44,725 nt of DNA from GCA-2708415 sp964353185 (lineage in GTDB: Bacteria > Pseudomonadota > Alphaproteobacteria > Micavibrionales > Micavibrionaceae): the NCBI GenBank assembly GCA_964353185.1, contig CAYGUV010000013.1:1-44725 (forward strand), read 5' to 3'. A program made the position numbers and the translations under genes. The notes under the pieces are model-generated. The model made no database searches. It worked only from the letters and a program-made list of their open reading frames with translations, and was not told the DNA's origin. Positions 32,584-40,978 of this stretch are shown here, in pieces. The first letter of the stretch is position 1; every line of letters begins with the position of its first letter.

Positions 32584-33683
32584 GCCGCCTTCTCTGCTTG
32601 CCGGACGCAACAATCTTTGAATCCTTTGGGGCAGAGGCTGTCGCCTAGGTTTGAAACTGTTTTATTGCCATTTGCGCTTTTACCCATATTTTTAAGAACA
32701 AGGTCTGCAAGTCCTTCGATGAAGGCTGCGGATGTGCCAACGGTATCCACACGGTAATAATGATGAATATTAAGCTCTTCAGCCATTTCGCGGTATTCGA
32801 TTTCAATCTCAACCAATGTTTCAACATGTTCTTGGGTAAAGGCATGGGGCAAAATAACAACGGGTACGGAATCTGCCGCGGCTTTTTTCAACGCATCATC
32901 CAAAGAGGGGCCAATCCATTTTTGTGGACCAACGCGTGATTGATAACAAATTTGCCAATCAAGATTCTCAATGCCTGTGGCCTCTGCAATTTTTTTGGCC
33001 GTTTGCTCACACTGCCATTGATATGGGTCGCCGTCTTTAATGATGCTTTCTGGTAAGCCATGCGCGCTTAAAAGAACGCGGGGCTTACGCTCAGTTTCTG
33101 CTAAGGCTTTGTTATACATTTTGAGGACATTGGTTGCGGAGGCTTCAATAAACCCTTCATCCCAAGGGTAACAACAAACTGTTGTTGTTGGAATATCGAG
33201 GTTATTTTCTGCGCAGGCGATATGCCATTGCTCAAGCGAGGATTTTGTTGTTGTTGTTGAAAATTGCGGGTAAAGCGGCAAGATGACAATTTCATCGGGG
33301 CGATAAGCTTTTACCTGTTTAACAACCTCATCCGACATTGGATGCCAATAACGCATACAGATAAAGGTTTTAAATTTCCCAGACTCTTCAATATTTAAAA
33401 ATTTTTCAAGAGCGTCGGCTTGAACCATAGAGTTTTCAAGCAAAGGTGATTTATCCCCTAATTCGCCATAGCTTTCCCCCGCTTCTTTTTTACTGCGGCG
33501 GTAAGAAATTAATTTTGCCAAACAATAGCGAACAAAAATTGGCGCGCGGATAATATTTTTATCCATAAAGAAATTATATAAAAACGGTTTAATACTTTCT
33601 TTTTTATCAGGTCCGCCCAGATTAAACATCACCACAGCAATTTTTTTATCTTTAGGGTTTTTGTCAGTTTCAATATCTATCAT
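32580..33683 (-). CDS. hemH: Ferrochelatase
   Basis: A 367-residue enzyme that inserts Fe2+ into protoporphyrin IX, the last step of haem synthesis. KIAVVMFNLGGPDKKESIKPFL, the LSAHGLPESII segment with the catalytic His, and CYQSRVGPQKWIGPS are family signatures (partly quoted). The C-terminus has Cys351, Cys358 and Cys359, like the [2Fe-2S]-type tails of some alphaproteobacterial ferrochelatases, so a cluster is possible. ATG overlaps the hemE stop by four bases (ATGA), so translation is coupled. A decayed copy of its last 18 codons lies 508 bp downstream. Confidence 0.97.
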   Translation of the reverse strand: MIDIETDKNPKDKKIAVVMFNLGGPDKKESIKPFLYNFFMDKNIIRAPIFVRYCLAKLISYRRSKKEAGESYGELGDKSPLLENSMVQADALEKFLNIEESGKFKTFICMRYWHPMSDEVVKQVKAYRPDEIVILPLYPQFSTTTTKSSLEQWHIACAENNLDIPTTTVCCYPWDEGFIEASATNVLKMYNKALAETERKPRVLLSAHGLPESIIKDGDPYQWQCEQTAKKIAEATGIENLDWQICYQSRVGPQKWIGPSLDDALKKAAADSVPVVILPHAFTQEHVETLVEIEIEYREMAEELNIHHYYRVDTVGTSAAFIEGLADLVLKNMGKSANGNKTVSNLGDSLCPKGFKDCCVRQAEKAA

Positions 33684-34723
33684 CGTTCAAATTCCTTAAT
33701 TAATTTTGAAAGCTCCGCCACATTTTCAGGTGGCGTTTCTTTTATCACGCCATGCCCTAAATTAAACACAAAAGGACGAGCAGCGAAAGTCTCAAGAATC
33801 TTTGTTGCCTCATCACGCATTGTCTGCCCCCCGTTCAAAAGATAAATCGGATCTAAATTCCCTTGCACTGGCATTACGGATTGCAGGTTTTTTCGTGCCC
33901 AAAAATTACTATCGGTAAAATCTAAACCCACGGCCTGAATCCCCGTTTTTTGAATATAATTTAAGGATAGATGTCCCGCATCGCGCGGAAAACCAATGAT
34001 AGGAATATGAGGGTGTTTTTCGCGCAAAGCCGAAACAATCTTTACCGTTGGCGCGATCACCCATCGATCAAAATTGGGCATGTCCAAAACGCCTGACCAG
34101 CTATCAAAAAGTTGGAGGGCTTCAACCCCTGCTTGAACCTGATGGTCCAAATACTCAATCGTTGCATCCGTCACAATATCAATTAATTTTTGAAATTCAT
34201 CCGGCGCGCCATAAGCCCATTTTTTTACCTTGGTAAAAGTTTTACTGCCGCCGCCTTCAACCATGTAAGTAGCCACAGTCCAAGGACTTCCTGCAAAGCC
34301 AATAAGCGCAGTATCGCCTATTTTCTCTTCTTTTAATTTTTGGCGCACTTGGCGGATTGTCTCGTAAATTGGATTAAGCGTTTCGTTGATATTTTCTTGG
34401 TTTAAAATATTCAACCCATCAACATCACGGATAGCAGCAAGCTTTGGCCCCTCACCCGTTTCAAATTTTAGGTCCTGTCCAAGGGCATGAGGGATAACCA
34501 AAATATCCGAAAATAAAATGGAGCCGTTCATACCAAAACGTCGGATTGGCTGCATTGTGACCTCAGACGCGTGGTCAGGGTTGTAAACCAGATTTAAAAA
34601 ACCACCAGCGCTTTGACGGATTTCCCGATATTCTGGAAGGTATCTTCCTGCCTGGCGCATAAACCAAAATGGAACATTCTTGGTCATTCCGTTGTTTAAA
34701 TTTTGAATTAGGCTTTTGATCAT
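33680..34723 (-). CDS. hemE: Uroporphyrinogen III decarboxylase
   Basis: A 347-residue cofactor-free cytosolic enzyme converting uroporphyrinogen III to coproporphyrinogen III. PFWFMRQAGRYLPEYR holds the substrate-binding Arg residues, ILFSDILVIPHALG the catalytic Asp, and IIGFPRDAG is conserved. Length is standard. It is the first gene of the leftward hemE-hemH pair and borders the candidate replication origin, the same place relative to hemE as the known origin of Caulobacter and the predicted one in Rickettsia. Confidence 0.97.
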   Translation of the reverse strand: MIKSLIQNLNNGMTKNVPFWFMRQAGRYLPEYREIRQSAGGFLNLVYNPDHASEVTMQPIRRFGMNGSILFSDILVIPHALGQDLKFETGEGPKLAAIRDVDGLNILNQENINETLNPIYETIRQVRQKLKEEKIGDTALIGFAGSPWTVATYMVEGGGSKTFTKVKKWAYGAPDEFQKLIDIVTDATIEYLDHQVQAGVEALQLFDSWSGVLDMPNFDRWVIAPTVKIVSALREKHPHIPIIGFPRDAGHLSLNYIQKTGIQAVGLDFTDSNFWARKNLQSVMPVQGNLDPIYLLNGGQTMRDEATKILETFAARPFVFNLGHGVIKETPPENVAELSKLIKEFER

Positions 34724-35180
34724 TTTTTAAATTTTCGTTTTCAAATTTGTTTATTTTTGTTTCTTGGATAACATTTCTTGAAAAGTATCAAAGCAGATTA
34801 CTAATATTATATAAAGTATTATTAAAAGGTATTGGATAGTATTAGGGGCTGTGTGAATCGGGGATTATTAGTTATCCCGTTTTTTACCCCCAAGCGGATT
34901 CCTTAAAATAATGAGCAACCTCTAAGATAAAATAATTTTTATACGGGGGCATCATGTATAAAAAAAATATCCTTTACACAGACCTGATAACTCACCCAAC
35001 TTTTTTTGTATAAGGGGATGAAATGAGCCTTTTAAATCATCCTTTGTTTTACACACGTATTACACACAAGGTCATAAAGGGAACAAAACGGATATTTTCG
35101 TGAATATGAAAAGAATTTCGGTTATGATAACCGCATGAAACGAATCGATTCGGATTTAACATTTAGAATATGCGGTAGGA
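34724..35180. other. oriC: Candidate chromosomal replication origin (hemE-flanking)
   Basis: A 457-bp AT-rich intergenic region with no gene. DnaA-box-like sites are TTTTACACA (35047-35055, full match to TTWTNCACA), TATTACACA (35058-35066, one mismatch, exactly 11 bp further on) and CTTTACACA (34972-34980, one mismatch). Flanking genes diverge from it, parAB and parS are 12-15 kb away, and G/C bias seems to change sign across it. In Caulobacter and Sinorhizobium the origin also borders hemE. The region also carries the palindrome at 35119-35133. No experimental support; position is inference from several agreeing signals. Confidence 0.55.
35119..35152. promoter_or_regulatory. Two perfect palindromes upstream of the 35181 gene
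   Basis: CGGTTATGATAACCG (35119-35133, 7-bp arms, 1-base centre) and CGAATCGATTCG (35141-35152, 12-bp palindrome that contains two overlapping GANTC methylation sites). Both are close enough to the 35181 gene to be operators, and also lie within the origin candidate. The binding protein is unknown. Confidence 0.4.
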
Positions 35181-35810
35181 ATGTTTAGAGATTCTTTTAA
35201 AGAGTTGAACACTACCAAAATTGGGAATTTAATAGAAATATTAAATCCTTTGATTGACGCCCCCGCTTTTAAAGTAGCTACAGCTAAGGCTTTGGGGCAT
35301 CCATTATCTTTTTACCCTTCTTATCAATTTATTGAAATTCGTCAAACACGCACGAATCCGTCATATAAGCTTAATCTTATATTGCCGATGGACCATAAAA
35401 AATGGACCGCGCAGAACGTTCATATTTTAGATGGCACGAATAAGCCGTTTTACAGGCTGAATAAGGATTTACCGATTAATATTACGGCTGATAATATTTT
35501 TACTTACGTGAAGTTTTTCTTTGAATATGTGCGCGGTGCGCAAGGTAAATTTCAAATATTAGATACAATAGATGATATTGATTGGCATGAAGAGCCCGCC
35601 CCCGCAGGCAAAAAAGCGTTAAGCAAAATGATCACACCGCTTATGATTACAGAAGAAAATAATGAAAATTATGTTTTAAAGGCAGCGATTATTTTCAAAG
35701 ACTCGTTATTTGAGAGCGATGTTGTTGTGGGCAAAAACGGCCTCATAACCCTCAGCAATCAGAAAATATTGGTTGAAGATTTGCCCGTTATCGATTCAGT
35801 TTTATCTTAA
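35181..35810 (+). CDS. Hypothetical protein
   Basis: A 209-residue soluble protein of unknown function, predicted mixed alpha/beta, without signal peptide or membrane helix. Beta-like stretches (YKLNLILPMD, NVHILDG, VLKAAIIFKD) are separated by helices, and a Pro/Ala hinge (EEPAPAGKK) divides two halves. GTAGGA lies right before ATG 35181, too close for an ideal Shine-Dalgarno. It is the first rightward gene after the origin candidate. The gap after it (35811-36082, 272 bp) holds no gene. Confidence 0.6.
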   Translation: MFRDSFKELNTTKIGNLIEILNPLIDAPAFKVATAKALGHPLSFYPSYQFIEIRQTRTNPSYKLNLILPMDHKKWTAQNVHILDGTNKPFYRLNKDLPINITADNIFTYVKFFFEYVRGAQGKFQILDTIDDIDWHEEPAPAGKKALSKMITPLMITEENNENYVLKAAIIFKDSLFESDVVVGKNGLITLSNQKILVEDLPVIDSVLS

Positions 35811-36082
35811 AAGCAGCGCTTAAAAATTATTAGAAGTTTTTATAAAAACCCTTCATTATTTCCCAAACATTTACCATAAATAATAGATATTAACCCGCTG
35901 GTTATCTTTCCTTAAGTGGTTGTTAATCTTTGAAAAAAAAAGATCAAAAAAAACCATATGCATGTGTTTTTGGTAGTAATTCGTTAACTCTTTACCCGCC
36001 ATAATAAAAGAATAAAAAGAACGGTTTATCAAAAGCCGCATTAAAAGGGAATTTAACAAATTAAATTTTAAAGAGAAATATT

Positions 36083-37471
36083 ATGGGCAAAAATACAGAC
36101 AACCTAATCGCGCAAAATAACAAAGCGCTTAAAAACAGAAAAGTAAGGATGGCTTATACGTTAAATAACAGTCAGCCCGTACTTTGCACAATAGTGAGCG
36201 ATCAGCCGTTTTTTTACATTGATGAAGAAATACAAGGCGATGATGATTGTTTGTTTGCGGATGATTTTAGCCACGATATTGATATGGGTTTGGATATTGA
36301 CGGGATAGATGACCCCTCCCTTATTCATGAATTAACCCAGATGAAAAATAAAATGGATGCTTATGAAACAATGAGCAAACGCCATGATAAGTTTGAAAGC
36401 CGCCACGACATTTTAACATGTTTCCGTACACAAGGCGCCGAAACATTTGAAGAGTCAGTTGACATAGACGGCACATCAGAAGTTGAAAATAGTTTAAGCG
36501 ATATTTTAAATATTTTGGGTAAAAGTAAGACCGCAGAGTTTTATTTAAATTATGCCAAAGAAAATGATTTAAAAATAATTCACAGCAGCAACACGCAAAA
36601 AATTTATTTAGATGCTGAGAATAAAAAAATTCTTCTTTCTGCCAATTTAACAACAACAGATGGCGCGATTTTGTTAGCGCGCGAGTTACGCCGTTTTTGG
36701 AAGCATGAGCAAAACGCCATGATCAACCCATTAGATTTTGATCCCGATGATGCAGTTTTGGTTTATCGTGCACAGCAAGCGGATTTAGATGGCGCCATTA
36801 TGCGTGTTGGTTGGGAATTACGGTTGGCCAATGAATATGATGTATGGAATAGATTGGAAAATTCATTTTATGCAGATTTGGCGCGCGCGTTCGCGCGTGA
36901 AGCGTTATCAGATTTTAGAACATTAAATAATGGTAAGGCGCAGGCCGTGATGTTTGAAACATGGTTCTTATCCACGCGATGCAATGCCGCCGATAAAAAA
37001 CTTATTAACATGATGTTGAGCGATTATAAGGATTATGTCCAAAGTGAAGAGGCTCAAAATACCCCATTTGACATTCTTTGCCGTTTGGGTGAGCAACCAA
37101 CAGGTAAAAACTACCTATCGCATTACGCCAATATGATTGTCGAGGATGGTTTATTCACCGATGTGCGTGACCGTTCGAACGCTAATTTCCTATGGTTTAT
37201 CAAGTTTGAGCGCAATTTTGGGGAAGCCGAAAAAATTGCGGAACAGCAATTGCAAACCATCGATGTATCAAAAAAATCAGGCGATTCAGATCTGATAAAA
37301 AATAAATATATCGAGGACACCCATAATGAAAAAATTCATGCATTCCCTTGCCGAATTCAGCACGGAAACAACGCCAGAGCCGAATTATCTGCGGATAAAT
37401 CGACCCAAGGCGGGAACAATGTCATCTTCGCATCCTTTGGAAGCTGTGGATCAAATTACGGACAATCGTAA
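36083..37471 (+). CDS. Uncharacterised protein, paralogue of the next gene
   Basis: A 462-residue protein. Residues ~165-370 align by eye with the following protein: ...LYL/FYL helix, KKILLSANL versus KIILLDHFG, then ARELRRFWKHEQN versus AKALRDIVHEENF, then RVGWELRLANEYDVW versus FIGWELRSAGYDDIW. The N-terminal ~130 residues are acidic. The His/Glu-rich ELRRFWKHE segment is faintly like a zinc-peptidase helix, but HExxH is absent, so I assign no activity. The last ~48 residues overlap the next gene in another frame and look unlike protein (many His, Cys, Ser, Gly), so the true end may be earlier or a base may be miscalled. AAAGAG precedes the ATG. Confidence 0.68.
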   Translation: MGKNTDNLIAQNNKALKNRKVRMAYTLNNSQPVLCTIVSDQPFFYIDEEIQGDDDCLFADDFSHDIDMGLDIDGIDDPSLIHELTQMKNKMDAYETMSKRHDKFESRHDILTCFRTQGAETFEESVDIDGTSEVENSLSDILNILGKSKTAEFYLNYAKENDLKIIHSSNTQKIYLDAENKKILLSANLTTTDGAILLARELRRFWKHEQNAMINPLDFDPDDAVLVYRAQQADLDGAIMRVGWELRLANEYDVWNRLENSFYADLARAFAREALSDFRTLNNGKAQAVMFETWFLSTRCNAADKKLINMMLSDYKDYVQSEEAQNTPFDILCRLGEQPTGKNYLSHYANMIVEDGLFTDVRDRSNANFLWFIKFERNFGEAEKIAEQQLQTIDVSKKSGDSDLIKNKYIEDTHNEKIHAFPCRIQHGNNARAELSADKSTQGGNNVIFASFGSCGSNYGQS

Positions 37472-38561
37472 CAAAAGTAACGATCTAGAGGAATTTACTT
37501 ATATGAAGTCAAATCGCCATTATCCCGTATCAAAGCCGCGTGCCATCACCAGATGGTATGATTGCGCAGAGGCGGATAAAAATAAAGATGGGGATGTTCT
37601 AGATCTTAATTATGATCGTAATTTGCATGATTTAACCGAAGATAGTTTTTCTATTACTGCGTTAAACCCCCTTTTAATCAAGAAATTTCAGAATTTGGAT
37701 GCTTACCCGTACGTGTTTGAAACGGATTATGATGTCTTATGCTGGGCCACGGCCATTATAAGCGAAAGCCCTATGGGACTTTATCTTTTGGATAAAGCGC
37801 AAGAAGCGGGATGGAAAATTGGGATTTCTGATTTGGGCACAGGTGGATTTCACTTAGAAATTGATGAAAAAATTATCTTATTAGACCATTTTGGATTTGA
37901 ACCAGCCGCAATTGGCCGTTCGGCATATTATCGATTATCCCTTATCCCGATTTTGGCCAAAGCGTTGCGGGATATCGTTCACGAAGAAAATTTTGGTGCG
38001 TTTGAAGAAACGTACACCCCCGAATCCACAATACAATTAGAACGCGTACGCGCCGCAGATAGCGATTCCATCTCAGTTTTTATTGGGTGGGAATTACGAA
38101 GCGCAGGGTATGATGATATTTGGCGTCATATGTTGTCATCTGATGATGGCGATATGGCACAGGTAATGGTCAATATTTTCGAAAAATATCCAACAGCAAT
38201 CTATAATGGCATCGCAATCGCCCATATTTTCCGCCAGTGGTACGCCGATGTTAACCGGATTGATGCGGTGGATCATGATACGTTGGAACGTTTAGATAAT
38301 TTATTACATCAACAATCAGGTTTATTGGGGGAAGAAACCTTTTCCCTTAAGAATATTGAAGCATTGTCACTATTGCCTGATGGCACAGCGTATTTGGCGG
38401 ATTTATCAGATACGGTTGCAAAGGACCCGTTTTTTAGTGCGATGAATGATTCCATAAATCAGGCTCATTTATTTCAGATTATCTATGACAACAAGGTTAC
38501 TTACGTAAAAGATATTCCGTTTAGAGACCGTCTTTTGGCGCAAAAATTTTTGGATGCGTAA
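37326..38561 (+). CDS. Uncharacterised protein, tandem paralogue
   Basis: A 411-residue protein paralogous to the preceding one over about residues 130-330 (shared WELR-A-DIW core and surrounding helices). Start ATG 37326 has a good ribosome-binding GAGGA 8 nt upstream but lies 146 bp inside the preceding gene; ATG 37503, with AGAGGA 12 nt upstream, would give only the conserved part and is the alternative. No signal peptide. The pair forms an operon closed by a terminator at 38604-38630. Function unknown; a tandem duplication is the simplest origin. Confidence 0.68.
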   Translation: MKKFMHSLAEFSTETTPEPNYLRINRPKAGTMSSSHPLEAVDQITDNRNKSNDLEEFTYMKSNRHYPVSKPRAITRWYDCAEADKNKDGDVLDLNYDRNLHDLTEDSFSITALNPLLIKKFQNLDAYPYVFETDYDVLCWATAIISESPMGLYLLDKAQEAGWKIGISDLGTGGFHLEIDEKIILLDHFGFEPAAIGRSAYYRLSLIPILAKALRDIVHEENFGAFEETYTPESTIQLERVRAADSDSISVFIGWELRSAGYDDIWRHMLSSDDGDMAQVMVNIFEKYPTAIYNGIAIAHIFRQWYADVNRIDAVDHDTLERLDNLLHQQSGLLGEETFSLKNIEALSLLPDGTAYLADLSDTVAKDPFFSAMNDSINQAHLFQIIYDNKVTYVKDIPFRDRLLAQKFLDA

Positions 38562-38603
38562 ATTTTTCTAACCCACCTTATTAGATTTAAATTGAATAAT
38601 GCG

Positions 38604-38630
38604 AAGGAGGCGGTAAATCGCCTCTTTTCT
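38604..38630 (+). terminator. Rho-independent terminator after the paralogue pair
   Basis: Nine-bp stem AAGGAGGCG / CGCCTCTTT with one G-U (38604-38612 with 38619-38627), 6-nt loop, followed by TTTTCTT. It separates the pair from ppsR. Confidence 0.8.
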
Positions 38631-38658
38631 TCTGTGTATCCGTTGGTAAGATGAGGGC

Positions 38659-39549
38659 ATGAATACAGAACCAATCTTAAAAGAATTCCGCCTTTATTTG
38701 GTATCCGATGCAACGGGGACAACCTTACAAGGGTTGGCGCGCGCAACATTATCACAGTTTGATAATATCGACCCGACAGAACGATTTTGGCCGATGATCC
38801 GTTCGGAAATGCAGTTGGACCGTGCGATTGCAGACATTAGGAAGCATCCTGGCCCGGTTTTGTTTACATTTGTTGATAAAAAATTACGCAAAAAATTACA
38901 AAAAGCCTGCGAGGAATTGGGCGTGCCGTGTATGCCCGTGTTGGACCCGATATTACGCACCATGTCATCTTATTTAGGGATTAAGTCTAAGGGTATTCCG
39001 GGTCTGCAACATTCGTTAGATGAGGCATATTTTAAACGTATTGATGCGGTTGATTTCGCGCTTCATTTTGATGATGGGCAAACCACCCAAGGGTTGGAAG
39101 AAGCCGATGTAATTTTAGTGGGTGTATCACGCACATCAAAAACGCCCACTTGTATCTTTTTAGCAAGGCGCGGGATAAAGGCGGCGAACATTCCTTTGGT
39201 GCCAAATGTCCCATTTCCCGATAAGATTTTTGAATTAAAAGAGCCGTTAATCGTGGGCCTTACGGAAAGCCCAAAGCGCCTTGAAAACCTTCGCCGAAGC
39301 CGTTTACACGCGGAAGACCACAACAAACATTATGATACAAATGAGTATCTAGATTTAGAAAAAATTGAAGAAGAGATCAAGGCGGCACGCCGCATATTTG
39401 CCAAGGGCAAGTGGCCCGTGATTGATGTCACCAGAAAATCTGTTGAAGAAACCACTGCCGAAATTTATGCATTATTACAACGTCACCGCGGCAAAATGAA
39501 TATGGGTACAAAACGCGTTGATAAAACATTGGGGGACAAACCCGCATGA
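38659..39549 (+). CDS. ppsR: Pyruvate,phosphate dikinase / PEP synthase regulatory kinase-pyrophosphorylase
   Basis: A 296-residue DUF299 protein. The nucleotide-binding loop GVSRTSKTPT lies near residues 153-162; it begins FRLYLVSDATGTTLQGLARA and has FPDKIFELKEPLIVGLT, all typical. These bifunctional enzymes phosphorylate a Thr of PEP synthase or PPDK with ADP and reverse it with phosphate. The target gene is not in the window. It heads an operon: its TGA overlaps the maf ATG by four bases. Confidence 0.93.
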   Translation: MNTEPILKEFRLYLVSDATGTTLQGLARATLSQFDNIDPTERFWPMIRSEMQLDRAIADIRKHPGPVLFTFVDKKLRKKLQKACEELGVPCMPVLDPILRTMSSYLGIKSKGIPGLQHSLDEAYFKRIDAVDFALHFDDGQTTQGLEEADVILVGVSRTSKTPTCIFLARRGIKAANIPLVPNVPFPDKIFELKEPLIVGLTESPKRLENLRRSRLHAEDHNKHYDTNEYLDLEKIEEEIKAARRIFAKGKWPVIDVTRKSVEETTAEIYALLQRHRGKMNMGTKRVDKTLGDKPA

Positions 39550-40169
39550 GTGAAGCATTAAAGATTATATTAGCATCACGATCATGCGCGCGCGTGCAAA
39601 TGTTGCAAGAGGCAGGATATGACTTTGACATTATACCCGCAGACATTGATGAGAAAAAAATCATCGATGCAGAAATAAAACGCGGCACAAAGTTTGAAAA
39701 AATTGCGTTAAAATTGGCCGAAGAAAAAGCATTGGCCGTGCGCAATGAAAAAAATAAAGATAGTTATATTATTGGTTCAGACCAACTATTAATTTTTGAA
39801 GATAAAATATTATCAAAATCAGAAATATTGGATGAAGCGCGTGAAAAGTTATTAATGATGCAAGGTAAGGAGCACCAGTTGATTTCAGCAGTATGTGTCA
39901 AAGCCCCGCTTATGACATTTATCAGTGAAGATAGCGCAATGATGACCATGAAACATTTATCCACCGCGCAAATTGATGATTATTTAAAAATTGCATCAGA
40001 TGATGCGCTTCAATGTGTTGGTGGATATGCGATAGAGCGTAAAGAGGGGCGCGCGTTATTTGATGATGTGCGCGGTGATGATTATACAATTATGGGTATG
40101 CCGTTACCTAAACTAGTCGCATTTTTTGACCGTCAAAATTTACCGCGTCCTGTGGAATGCCCATTATGA
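39546..40169 (+). CDS. maf: Maf-family nucleotide pyrophosphatase
   Basis: A 207-residue Maf/Ham1-fold house-cleaning enzyme that hydrolyses non-canonical or modified nucleoside triphosphates. The N-terminal LASRSCARVQML corresponds to the phosphate-binding S-x-S-x-R loop, and SYIIGSDQLLIFE contains the conserved acidic metal-binding region; CVGGYAIE and MGMPLPKL follow as usual. ATG overlaps the ppsR stop (ATGA) and its own TGA overlaps the aroE start, so it is translationally coupled on both sides. Confidence 0.93.
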   Translation: MSEALKIILASRSCARVQMLQEAGYDFDIIPADIDEKKIIDAEIKRGTKFEKIALKLAEEKALAVRNEKNKDSYIIGSDQLLIFEDKILSKSEILDEAREKLLMMQGKEHQLISAVCVKAPLMTFISEDSAMMTMKHLSTAQIDDYLKIASDDALQCVGGYAIERKEGRALFDDVRGDDYTIMGMPLPKLVAFFDRQNLPRPVECPL

Positions 40170-40978
40170 AATTAGCGGTAATTGGACATCCCATTAACCA
40201 TAGCAAGAGCCCCATCATTCATGGGCGGTGGCTTGAACAAGCACAAATTGATGGCACTTATGAAGCGATAGATATTGCGCCAGAAAATTTAGAGTCTGAT
40301 ATAAAGGCCCTAATTGATAAGGGGTATAGTGGTTTTAATGTAACGTTGCCGCATAAAGAAAATATTTTAAAATTATGCTCAGCCATTGACGAAACAGCGC
40401 AGAAGATTGGCGCAGTCAATACGGTTGTTATCAATAATGGACAATTATCTGGATATAATACGGATGCATTTGGGTTTATCCAAAATATAAAAGACAATAA
40501 TAGTGCGTTTCAATTTAAAGGTAAGGCAGTATTGGTTTTAGGAGCAGGAGGCGCGGCCAGAGCGGTTTTACAAGGATTGATGGAATCTGGTGTCGCTAGG
40601 ATAATTCTTACAAACCGTACGATTGAAAAAGCACAAAATTTAAAAATGATGCATCCTGATATAATTGAAGTCATTGCGTGGGATGATTATAGCGCGATAC
40701 TAGGGCAAGTAGATTTGTTGGTAAATACCACATCTTTGGGCATGACTGGAAAGTCAGAGTTAGACATTGATTTAAGCGATTTAAAAAAATCTGCTTTGGT
40801 TACTGATATTGTTTACACGCCCTTAATGACGCCACTGTTACAACAGGCGCAAGAAAAGGGGTTTGATATTGTAACGGGTGTTGGCATGTTGCTCTATCAG
40901 GCACAAAAATCTTTTGAAATATGGACAGGCAGTTTACCGCGTGTGGATGGGGCGATTATAGACGAGGTTTTGAGATGA
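40166..40978 (+). CDS. aroE: Shikimate dehydrogenase
   Basis: A 270-residue NADPH enzyme reducing 3-dehydroshikimate to shikimate in the aromatic amino-acid pathway. Substrate site NHSKSP near residues 12-17, catalytic Lys in NVTLPHKE, glycine-rich NADP loop LGAGGAARAV and NRT after the next strand. Start ATG 40166 (MKLAVIGHP) overlaps the maf stop as ATGA; three extra in-frame codons upstream are less likely. The stop overlaps the coaE start in the same way. Confidence 0.96.
   Translation: MKLAVIGHPINHSKSPIIHGRWLEQAQIDGTYEAIDIAPENLESDIKALIDKGYSGFNVTLPHKENILKLCSAIDETAQKIGAVNTVVINNGQLSGYNTDAFGFIQNIKDNNSAFQFKGKAVLVLGAGGAARAVLQGLMESGVARIILTNRTIEKAQNLKMMHPDIIEVIAWDDYSAILGQVDLLVNTTSLGMTGKSELDIDLSDLKKSALVTDIVYTPLMTPLLQQAQEKGFDIVTGVGMLLYQAQKSFEIWTGSLPRVDGAIIDEVLR

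Noticed and set aside
27370..35159. 16-base near-repeat (27370-27385 and 35144-35159, one mismatch) in two intergenic regions
   Set aside because: A 16-mer shared with one mismatch is expected many times by chance in 45 kb.
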